From Antedon mediterranea (lineage: Eukaryota; Echinodermata; Crinoidea; Comatulida; Antedonidae), in contig NC_092680.1 of assembly GCF_964355755.1 (NCBI RefSeq), positions 16,903,001 through 16,967,000 of the forward strand: a DNA stretch of 64,000 bases, in the 5' to 3' direction. Positions 36,190 through 47,200 of this stretch are shown here, in pieces (the stretch's first letter is position 1; every line of letters starts with the position of its first letter). The notes below the pieces were generated by a model, which did no database searches, was not told the origin of the DNA, and worked only from the letters and a program-made list of their open reading frames with translations. The translations under genes and the position numbers were made by a program.

Positions 36190-37085
36190 GGGCGATTTTT
36201 TTTTTCGTACATAAGTTGGGGACCCCTTAATGAAACGTCACAAAATAAACATGAATAATTCATCAGTTAAATTTTCTTGTTCCGTGTGCACCCAAGCGTA
36301 TAACAACAAGAAGTGATTACCACGACACAACTGCGATACGATTCTAGGCCTATCTCCGCTGTGGTTGCGGCGTGCGATTTCATAAAATAGCGGCGTTTTG
36401 TGTGGATTGTCGAAATAATCAGCCTTTAGTTTATGATAGAGTGTTTAATATAATTATTGTATTACTAAAGAATTACGTGTTAAAATTATAGTTTCTATTA
36501 ATACTATAAGGCCTAATTATTATTCTAGTAGTCTGTGTGGGTGTGACGTGTGTGTTACTGTTAGGTATGACACAGTCCGAGTAATAAGTCAGCAAATTTA
36601 AACAATTACATTACACAAAAATACATTTTTTATTCTCGTGGTTCTAATCTTTCCATCTCATGTGTGTTCATATACGCGCATTTTTAAAGTTCCTTTGAGT
36701 ACATGCATATTGTTTGATAATAAAATAGCAGAATTAAAAAATTACAGTACACAAATTATAAACATTCTTCTTGTGGGTCTAAGCTTTCTATGGGCTATGT
36801 CTAATTACTATTTAGTTGAATGTGTCTTGCCTAGCTGTCGATTAGCCTCGACACATTTTGCATAGGTTGGTGTATGTGTGAAGAAGAGTGCGAGAAGGCA
36901 ATCACATGAATTGACCTAGAATCCTAGGTCTAGAAAGAATCGTATCGCAGTTGTAATCACTTTTAGCTATACGTACGCTTGGGTAGACACGGAACAAAAA
37001 AATTAACTGATGAATTATTCATGTTTATTTTGTGACGTTTCATGAGGGGTCCCCAACTTATGTACGAAAAAAAAAATCGCGACCG
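36190..37085. repeat. long inverted repeat, ~160-bp arms, ~570-bp spacer
   Basis: The left arm 36190-36355 (CGTACATAAGTTGGGGACCC, AAACGTCACAAAATAAACAT, CTGCGATACGATTCTAGG) is inverted at 36925-37085. It makes the right half of the transposon at 34527-37161 a foldback. Confidence 0.85.
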
Positions 37086-37161
37086 GGGGCCCCCCTGGCC
37101 CCCAGCCATTGTTGCTCGCTTCGCTCGCACCCCCCCATTATAAATGCTGCATACGGGCCTG

Positions 37162-37885
37162 AACACAGTGATAAATTGCTATGTAAATGTAATTTATCAT
37201 ATTATTAAATGTTTCCTATTCTTTATCATTGTGTTTTACTCTAACCAAATTGGTTATAGTAAAACACAGTGATAAATTGCTATGTAAATGTAATTTATCA
37301 TATTATTAAATGTTTCCTATTCTTTATCATTGTGTTTTACTCTAACCAAATTGGTTATAGTAAAACACAGTGATAAATTGCTATGTAAATGTAATTTATC
37401 ATGTTATTAAATGTTTCCTATTCTTTATCGTTGTGTTTTACTCTAATCAAATTGGTTATAGTAAAACACAGTGCTAAATTGCTATGTAAATGTTATATAT
37501 CATATTATTAAATGTTTCCTATTCTTTATCATTTTGTTTTACTCTAATCTGATTGGTTATAGTAAAACACAGTGCTAAATTGCTATGTGAATGTCATTTA
37601 TCATGTTATTAAATGTTTCTTATTCTTTATCATTGTGTTTTACTCTCACCAAATTGGTTATAGTAAAACACAGTGCTAAATTGCTATGTAAATGTAATTT
37701 ATCATATTATTAAATGTTTCCTATTCTTTATCATTGTGTTTTACTCTAACCAAATTGGTTATAATTTATTTAATTTCATTTCAAAAGACATTTACCTAAA
37801 TTGCTATTTAAATGTCATTTATCAAATTATTAAATGTTTCCTATTATTTATCTGGTTATATAGTAAAACACTGTGCTAAATTGCT
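37162..37885 (-). repeat. continuation of satellite array B, ~7 monomers
   Basis: Same monomer and orientation as 32735-34526. The last units are degenerate and shorter, including TTATTTAATTTCATTTC at ~37765. Confidence 0.93.
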
Positions 37886-38054
37886 ATTGTATTAAGGACG
37901 AGTTCCGAGAAGATGTATTCAAAGCTACAACCAATCAGAACAGTGTTAATCAATATAGTCCATGGCTACAGCCAATCAGAAACGTCCAAATTGCAATAAC
38001 CCCTAGGCTAATAGAAATTATTGGTCCGAGTAGCCTTTTCAACCAGACGTTGCG

Positions 38055-38130
38055 AGGTTTAAAAAGTAAAACATGATTTACTCGCCAATTTGGTATAGTT
38101 TATATACCTGGATATTCACAAAATCACGTC
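38055..38130 (-). repeat. right outer arm of the 13-kb inverted structure
   Basis: AAAGTAAAACATGATTTACT followed by CGCCAATTTGGTAT is the reverse complement of ~25078-25112. Confidence 0.7.
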
Positions 38131-39529
38131 ATCAGTGGATTCCAAACTCGCGACGTCATGTACGTTGTGTTTGTTAACTTCAAATCTCTCTCCCCTGTCA
38201 AACGACAACCACCCGATCATTGTGAAATACATTTTTTGTAGATTTTCTAAGCTAGGCCTAAAGTGTAATAATAACAGTAGTAGCATATATTTATTTGACA
38301 TAAATACAACATTTAGTAAAGATTACGGAGTCTTAAATCATATACTATTTTTATACCTCGAATAGTACAGATCGTATTATCGGCTTCACGTACTAGGCTA
38401 GGCCTAGCCTAAATCATTTGTTTTCATGGGCGAGAGCCATTCTGACTAGGGATTCCATGCCACGATGGCTACGTTAAAACATTGGGGCCCATCATGGGCC
38501 TAGCTAGCCTACTAAACGATTGGCCCATCCATAATAATAAAACTCGGTGGATTCCAAACCTATCCTATCAACCAAACTCCTAAACAATCTAAACCTAAAA
38601 CATTCTACAAAATCGGCTGTAAATATTGAGGCAAAAAAGGTACGATCGCCGTCCGCACGTATGGTGTCCCGATCGTCTAAAAGTAGGCCTAAAATAGGCC
38701 TAGTTTACTCTCCAAAAAAGCAGATACTGCATCAAGCAAGTAGACCAGGTAGTAGGAAGGAGACCTAGCCGATTCGGCCCAGTTAAAAATTGAGCTAGCT
38801 AGTGTAGTAGACCCTATATGCGAATTGATACTACCAGGCCTTTTAATAAAGTATTATAGGCTTGTTAAAATTAGCAATATACTTATGTTTACAAATATTC
38901 CAACTCTCTCATTCGAGCTATATTATCTATACCATTCCGGTAGGTCGAGTCGACCTTCAACCAAATACTGTACATCGTTCATGTTGTGATTATAGACGGG
39001 GTATACTCGACCCGACCAGTTTGGTATTGTATACTGTATCTGCTTATCACGTGACATGCCAGGCATGGGCAGGTAGAGCACGTGTATCGTCGTCTCGCTC
39101 TCCTCGCTCAGCAGGAATGCATCCCATTGATTTTGAAGGCTTTCCCTATTGGTCAGTGCGAAAATCGGCAAACGTAAAGTGCAAACATATCTAATTTTTC
39201 ACTGTTTTGATGAATTTTCATAGAAAATTGACTTTATAAATGGGAAGACCGACTAAAATTACATTAGATAAGTATAATTTCACAAAAGTAATTGATATGG
39301 TTAATGATAACGAGTCGTCGGAACATTGACCATTTCACGAATTTCCTATTCTGTAAACACAGTGTTATATCGCCGTAGCTGCACTTGCAATCTGGCCTCA
39401 TTTCACAGCCTTCGTTCTGCTTCACTGGGCGCTTATATAAACTGAAACTTTTACCGTTCAAGAGACAAACAAATATATTTTACATTTTTTACTATTCATT
39501 TTAAACCCGGAACCCCCCTTAATTAATTG
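38131..39529. other. intergenic, no confirmed gene
   Basis: Contains AGGCCTAG-rich stretches near 38390-38510 and 38685-38705. An open frame at ~38547-38768 rich in Lys and Ser has a possible GTACGA donor at 38641, and a two-strand open region lies at 38923-39171. I find no matching acceptors or recognisable domains for either. Confidence 0.4.
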
Positions 39530-40480
39530 TGCGCACAACGTGGTCTGTGCTGCAGCAGAAGGCCTATTGCGCGCCTCTGCTAACTCATGCTCTTTTGCTG
39601 CTACACAAATCATTAAATCTATATATTTTTTCACATATCCATGCAAATTCTGTAGGATTTAAAACAAATCAAAACATACATTTTTATTCGCACGAATTGA
39701 TAATTTATTATTATTTTAAATGAATATTTGAAATGTTAAGATACATTTGTTGACCATTTTACAAATTTAAGAAAACATTTGTTTATTAATTAGGCATTAT
39801 GAGGGTTTTCAGAATTCCCAACGATCCAGTAATAGATTAAATTAAAACTGTAACTGTGACAGACAAATTGTTGTGTCGTGATTGGGCACTTGGTTGTTCG
39901 GTAATACATCTAAAGAGTTTGTTCTTACCTCCATTTACAATGATACAAAAAGGGAATACTGTATTCATTTCAACGACACCAACCGGAAATGTATTATTGT
40001 TATTAATCGATCCGTATCGGGGAAGAAGGAAAGACGCCATTCTATTAGTTTATTTCACAAAAGTAAAGTTGTTAATGTTTAGGAGGAAATAGGCCTACGT
40101 TTTACAACAGAATGGTTGCGATCGATATCAAAATATATAGCTGATATTTTTGGGGGAAAGGCCGATTCTAACATTATTAGCCTAAAATGCGTTAATTGAT
40201 TTAGTTAATTAGAATTTTAAGTCATTGAGTACGGGTCACTACTACTATTATAGTTTTAAGAGTTATCTATGGTACATTCATTTAACAGTTTAAACACGGT
40301 ATTTTGATCACAAATGTAAACTTGGCAGGTAATGTCTCAACAATCTTGTTGTAGTTATAGCAATTCACACAAGTTTGCAAAAATATTCTCGAAAAGAAAC
40401 CCATCTTTACTGCCAGCCCACCCACGAGTACTAAAATAAGAAGAAGCCCGTGGGCTTCTTTTCAAGGTTTGACGGTAGTT
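39530..40480 (+). repeat. large direct repeat, copy 2
   Basis: Same order of blocks as 23420-24780 (see there) without the LINE fragment. It therefore shows the arrangement before that LINE inserted. The distance between copies is about 16 kb and includes the whole satellite region. Confidence 0.8.
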
Positions 40481-40599
40481 TTTCGTTAAATTAAAAACTA
40501 TTTTTCTCTTTTGCATCACCGACATTCTTTTGGAAGTAGGCCTACACAACAAGAAATATCTCCACTCCTCTTTTAAGCGAGAAAACTAATTGTCTATAG

Positions 40600-41030
40600 C
40601 GATAGATATTACCATATTACTTAGAAGAACATCTTTTATTTACAATGGACCGTATATATGGAACAACTTACCGCTCAATCTAAAATCTAAAAGCAATACC
40701 CATCATAAATTCATTTAAAACAAAATACAAACAAATAATTATTTCAAACTATTTAGAACATTAGTATATTTCACAATTGCCTTAAGACTGTTCTTTTTTC
40801 TCCCTTTTTTGTGCCTTTTTGTGTAATTTTATTTGTCAATTTGACGAAAGAAAGTGTTTTTTGTTCTCTCACTTAAATAAAATAATTAAATATATATTTA
40901 CTTATCTGGAGGACCAAACTTAAAGCATTGGCTTAATGCGTCCTCCTTACACAATTGTATTTATTTATTTATGTTTCTGTATTATCATATTGTATTGTGT
41001 GAAACAATAAACTTGAAACTTGAATAGATA
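40600..41030 (+). mobile_element. 5'-truncated non-LTR retrotransposon 3' end, second family
   Basis: A frame near 40624-40716 reads RRTSFIYNGPYIWNNLPLNL followed by KSKSN, the C-terminal motif of LINE ORF2 proteins (xNGPxIWNxLPxxLK). The 3' UTR ends AATAAACTTGAAACTTGAAT, a simple tail typical of such elements. It lies just upstream of the NLR gene. Confidence 0.75.
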
Positions 41031-41269
41031 AACTGCTGAATAACAATTTTAAATGAAGTAGAACATTCAAACTAAGATTTTCTTTATTTTATTTATTTTT
41101 AAGTTTCTGCCAATTACAAAACATATAGATATAGCCCACCCACAAGTGCAAGAAACGACAAAATATGTGCTACAATGCACAGCTGGTCAACCCTCCGCCT
41201 CAACCACACTCCCCAATATTTTATATTAGTTATTATTGTCTTTCAGAGTGATTCTTGGAAATTGCAAAC

Positions 41270-44200
41270 ATGTCTGATGTGGAAGAAGGTAAGTACGAAC
41301 ATTGACTTATTGATTCATTTTCTGGTTACCGGATACACACACAGTGCATGTTTGCCACAGTTTATTTAGGCCACCATACTTTATTTAAAGAAACTTCCTC
41401 TAGTAGTAAAGGCAATGGTGAGTAAAGCCAACATAAATACTTGTTCTCAATAGGCCTAAAGATGATAGTGATTTTTACTTTTTTTAAAGACATATTAAAA
41501 TAGAACGTATTTAAAACCATAAAAACCATTTTCTGCTATTTTGTAAAATTCTATGGTTAATCATACATTCCAAACCAACACACTTTTTACAACGAAACTT
41601 AACATACCTCCAATAATCAATAGACAACTTCTTTTATCATAAAACTGCCGTTCACCACAATAATGCATTTATGTATGTTGATAAAGTTAGAGCAACTTTC
41701 TTGCGTCGCACAGCTTTTAATAAATTAGGCGCCCATGAAGCTTTTATTTCCAGTGGATTTATTATTACGTTAAAGATCATACCACCTTAACCAATTCTAC
41801 AAATTCAGCATATAGTAACCAATACTTATATCTTAGTTTTTTTTTAATTATCAACTACTGATTGTGTAGGTAGTGAGGATGACGATGATGAAGATAAGGC
41901 GGCATCATCCTCCCAATGGCGGACAAATGCCTGTAGCAAGAAGGGAGGTGAAGATAAGGGGACATCAACTACCTCCCAATGGTGGCCAAGTACCATTATC
42001 GCTAGCAGGAAGGATGATGAAGATCAGGCGGCATCAACTAGCTCTCAATGGCGGCCAAGTCAAAGTAAACAATACATTTCAATAGATTAATAATTCTTAG
42101 CAATATGGCACATAAATTAAAAGAAATAATAGGGGTTTATTCTTAGATGGTAAAATGGAGTCACTCCAATTGAAAAAAAAACTAAATTCAATTAAACTAA
42201 TTAAAGATATATTGTCCCCCTGAAAACAAATTTTTTTTAAATAAATTGTTGGTGTTGAATATGTAATTTTAATGTCACATAGGCCTAATAGTTAAGACTA
42301 CAAAATGGCCTATTAAAAGTCTGATTTTTTTAAATCTTCATTTTTCATGTTCTTTTAGGGACAATACACCCCGCATGTTTTCTCACTGGTCTACTACAAA
42401 ATTATGTTGATTTGAAACAGTATGAATTTTTTCTTGATAGTTAGGTTGTAACATGTATTCTGATTTTATAGGTAATAGCATGGATGACAAAGATGAGGCT
42501 GTACCACTCAGTTCCCCAATCCAACCATGTAAAGGTAAATACAAATATTTAAAAAGGATAATTATGATGATGTGACTGTAGTAGAGAGTTGTTGTGATGG
42601 CTGATGGTGTATAAAAATGATTTTATAATGATGATTAGGAAGATGAGTGTTAGATGGGATGATGATTAAGGTGGTAATGATCATAAATGATTAAGAGATG
42701 AATAAGATAATGATTATGGTGATGATCATTAAATTATGATAATTATTTCGATGATTACAGTGATTATACTGATAATATTTATTTGTCCATATGAAAACAG
42801 ATAATAATTATGGTGTTGGAATATAGTTATGTAATAGTTTTAATATCTTGTGGTTTAGAAAAAAATTCATATTGGCAATATTATATGAAACATTGAAACA
42901 ATATTGCCCACAATAGCTATTTCCAATGTACAATTATAGTTTAACTTCTGTTCTTAAACTATAGATTTGTCACAGGAAGACTTCAGACAGTTAATTGTAG
43001 ACTTTGCACAATGGTTTGATGGGTTTAACCTCCTCGGCATGCTACGAGTTTTATTCAAAGACATTATGGATGACGTTCATACTTTGGAGAATGCTAATTC
43101 TGCAATGGACTTGTTATCTCATTTAGTGGCGTCTGGAGAATTGAGTCGACGAAAGCTTAGTCTATTGTGCGACACAATTAAAATAACTAAGCAATTTGGC
43201 TTTGAGTCAACATCTATGAATCAACTTCCTTCCTTCCAAAATATCAAGGAACGTGAGGTGTCATCATTCACGAAGTACAGAATAAAACTTGTGAATCTGG
43301 GAAAAGTGCTTACTAAGGAAAACATAGCAACTCTTGATGGAACATACAACTTTCCACTGACAAAGAAATACAAAGACAGCTGGATTTTAATTTTAGATCT
43401 AGAACTTCAAGGAAAACTGAGCAAAGACAAAATGAAGTCACTTATAAAAGTATTGAAGGAGAATGGAATGGAGTTGGCTAAGAAATCCGTAATTGATGGT
43501 ATTGTAGTAGTAAATTACAATTTCAGAAATTAAATAGAATTTTAAAAATGTTTATTAAAATATAGTAATATATTTAATAGTAATACTAAGGTAATGATGT
43601 ATTTAAACAAATATGAATTGAATTATCTTAAATTATAGTTAATCAAAATGATTAAATGATTAAATTCTGATTTTGTAGATAATAGTACCGATGATGAGGA
43701 AGTTGAGGGCGCAGCATCCATCTCCAAATCTAAAGGTATATAAAAATCCGATATCTATAACTTTGTTATACCGAAAAATGCTAAATTATATATTTTTATT
43801 TTTAATAATAAGTTTGCTTTTATACTTTTTTACAATATTACTCGATTCATATATTAATCGGCTTACAGTTAGGCACATCATAGTATAAAAACAGAGTTAC
43901 TCCAGGTAAACAACAACATACTTCATACAGTAGTGCTACTCAATACTGTTGATCACTAATACTACAATACTACTAGATTAGGCGTGCACTCGAGTGGTTC
44001 ACGTCTTATTTGTCAAATAGACAACAACAGGTCTGTGTTGGCGAGACTATTTTAAAACCATGTTTCCTTTATTATTCTGTTCCGACTATGCATAAAGAAC
44101 TTAAAATCAGCCGTCGCTTATGACGGGATTGTTCTGAAACTTCGATATATTGAAAAAGAATGAAGCGATAGCTTAAAGTGATGCGAAATTAACTTTATAC

Positions 44201-47200
44201 AATAATTATCACTTTCTCTCGGGAACCGGCTCCTGCATGTATATCGTCATTTGAACGCGTATTATTACTATTGTTTATTATAATGACATGATGCACAGAC
44301 GATTACTATTTTACTACTTGAATAAAGTTTCTAAGTATAATGTAAATTGATAGTATAATGGTCCTGTGCATAGGCCTATGTGGTAACATACACCTTTTCG
44401 TGAAGCAGCACACAGATCACAATCGACATGGATTGAATCACATGAATTACTACAACGACAAACTGGGTATGCAATTGTTTGAATAATAACAGAAGGAATT
44501 CATACTTGTGGGTTTGCAACAAAATTTAGATGGATGGATGAATCTTCTTCGATTTATGCTGTACAAACACCTCAAATTCATAAGATTTCCCCGTACCTCT
44601 TGTCTGATACATGACATGGAGATACAAATTACAGGGAGGGGAGATGTCTAATAATAATTCTATATTAAATTTACTTCGAAATTATGTTCCTTTATCTGTC
44701 TTTTTGCATCCAAATAAGATATGAATTACATCATTGTTTGCCGGTTAGTCATAATTTATTATTTATTTCACCATTACTGATCATCGATTACAAATCCTCA
44801 CGAAGGACTAACGCATTATGCTAGTGTTTTGTGGCAAAGCTCTACCTTTTCTTGAGTTTTGATTATGTGGTTATTTACTTGTTTTAGGCCTCACATAATA
44901 CAGTACAGAAACACTCACACACAACACAACGTGTTTAAAATTATCACATTATAAACTCATTTAGTTAATGGCTTAATTAACTTTCAGCATGCCCGTAGTC
45001 ACTATCGCACCCCACCCATCATCTAGTTCCGTTTACTATGTAGGAGTTCAGGGTCGTAATGGTGTGGTGCATGGTTAACATTCAAAAGATCATGATAAAA
45101 TGTACAGTATTTTTTAGCTGATGTGTGAGCTTTACAAATATTATTATGATAAAATACTTCTTTTGTAGATCATAGTGAGGAAGACGATAAAGAAAAACGG
45201 CAACTAAGTCCAGGTAAATTTAAAAAAAAAGAAGATACACTAATGAAAATTGTTTTTATCTTAAACATAATATTTCAAAATGTTGTATTCTTTTTAATGT
45301 TTTTGCAATTTTATTGATGTGTGACTTGGTGACTAAATATAAAATTCAATCCAAACAGTGCATTTCTTTTTTAAACATTTTACATAAACTGTTCATATTA
45401 TATACGGTAACTATAAAAATAAATAATTATAATATTAATAAGAATAAAGACTATAATTTTCTTTGAATTTAAGTTGACCAGTGCTCATTTCTAATATTTT
45501 TAATTGAAAAACTGATGTTTTTATGCTAATTAACTTTTCTTTTGTATTGTAACCAATAAAAGTTCAATTTCTGCTTTTTAGATGACAAAATTAGGAAGTA
45601 TCTCTGTGATCAGCAAGTGAACACTTGCAGCAAAGCCAATCGGTTTCAACCAGCAATTATGCATTCACGATATAGAGTAGACATTGCACACATGTTTACT
45701 GATCTTAACCTAATGAAAGAAAACCAAAACAAGATTACAGATCCAAAACCAGTAGGTTTAGATGAAGTTTTAGCGATTGTCAAGAAAACACCTGCATGTA
45801 AACTGCTCATTGAAGGCGAAGGTGGAATTGGAAAGACAACTTTACTTAGATATTTCTCTTACAGATGGGCTAACAAAATAGATAAAACATTTGAAGGTAA
45901 AATAGTATTTCTTGTCAATATTAGAGACATAGAGAAAAGCAAAGGTGTTCTAGATTTAATTGTAAAAGAAATCAATTTGAAGAATTTCAATTTAATAACT
46001 GATCTTCCAGCAGAAAATCCCAGGTTAATTGAAAAATTTATTACAAATCATGATAATGAGATTGTATTATTATTGGATGGATTAGATGAATTACAATCTG
46101 GAGTTGATAATCCAAAAAATCTGTTCACAGGAAGAGAACTAAAAAATTGCAAAGTGATACTCGCATCACGACCAGAACACATTGATGAATTTATTCATGA
46201 AAGCAATGTTGTGCATGTAAAAGTAAAAGGGTTTAATTCTGAAATCATAGAGAAATACATAAAGAAATACTTTGAATATTTTAAAGTACCTAAATTAGGA
46301 GAGTCTCTTATCAATGAGCTTGAGCTTGTTGAACCATTCAAAGGAGGCAAACATCGGGATGTATATTCAATGTGTAAGAATCCTATGTTACTTTTGATGA
46401 TTTGCATTATGTGGCAAGAAAAACAAAATCTGCCAACTGATAAATCCGTTTTATTTGAAGAAGTATTTCGAAGTATTTTAAATCAGTATAATAAAGAAAA
46501 GAAAGATGAAAAAATAGATGCATTTAAAGATACACCAAAACCAATAATTGATGCCATGCTTGTGATAGGAAGAGGACTGTATGAAAGCCTCAAAATCAAC
46601 CAGCTCTATATCGAAAGAAAAAACCTAAGGGGAAACAAAGACATGGTGACATTAGCCCTAAAATTAGGGTTTGTGTATAAAGACGAACCACATTCAAAGT
46701 CTAGTTTTAAAGAAATATTTACAGCTCCTCACAAATTATTAGTAGAGGCACTGGTAGGATTTTATCTCTCCAAATCAAGTCATCAGTTAGGCGAGGAAGA
46801 ATGGGATAATATAAGAGAAAATAATAATTTGAATGTAGCAAGGGAGTTTGCAATTGGCTTTCTAGGTTCTAGGGCTGATACATTCCTAAATCATTGGATA
46901 ACAAATAGTGTAACACATTATCACAATTTAATCAATCTCTTTAGATTTGTGAAAATGGAGCACATAATTAAAGTAGAGAATGCGCTTAATGACTGTTTGT
47001 GGAACTCAAATTTATCAATAAAGCCACGTATAAATGAAATATGTACATCATTAAAGAAATGCCTTCATCATATACATCATAAAGACAAAGATGCCAATGT
47101 TATGAAACTTTTAAGAGTTATAAATGGCCTAGGTACTAAAATACTTATTGAATGTATTTGTAATGAAAAGTTGTCTAAAGAAAAGGGCATTATGCTTGCT

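Larger units (their letters stand above)
34527..37161. mobile_element. DNA transposon (hAT-like, non-autonomous) inserted in satellite array B
   Basis: Ends CAGGCCCGTATCCAGGGGGG and the complement of CAGGCCCGTATGCAG. The interrupted satellite reads AACAC on both sides (34522-34526 and 37162-37166), a 5-bp target duplication. Inside are a large inverted repeat (36190-36355 with 36925-37085) and a nested element (34851-36043). No transposase frame is visible. CAG-type ends with GGGGGGTGCG suggest hAT; the 5-bp duplication is short for classical hAT, so the superfamily is uncertain. Confidence 0.8.

Noticed and set aside
25450-37885. CRISPR-like array
   Set aside because: The monomers are contiguous satellite copies without unique spacers, in an animal genome.
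38547-38768. possible first exon of a Lys/Ser-rich protein
   Set aside because: No ATG in good context and no matching downstream exon could be found.
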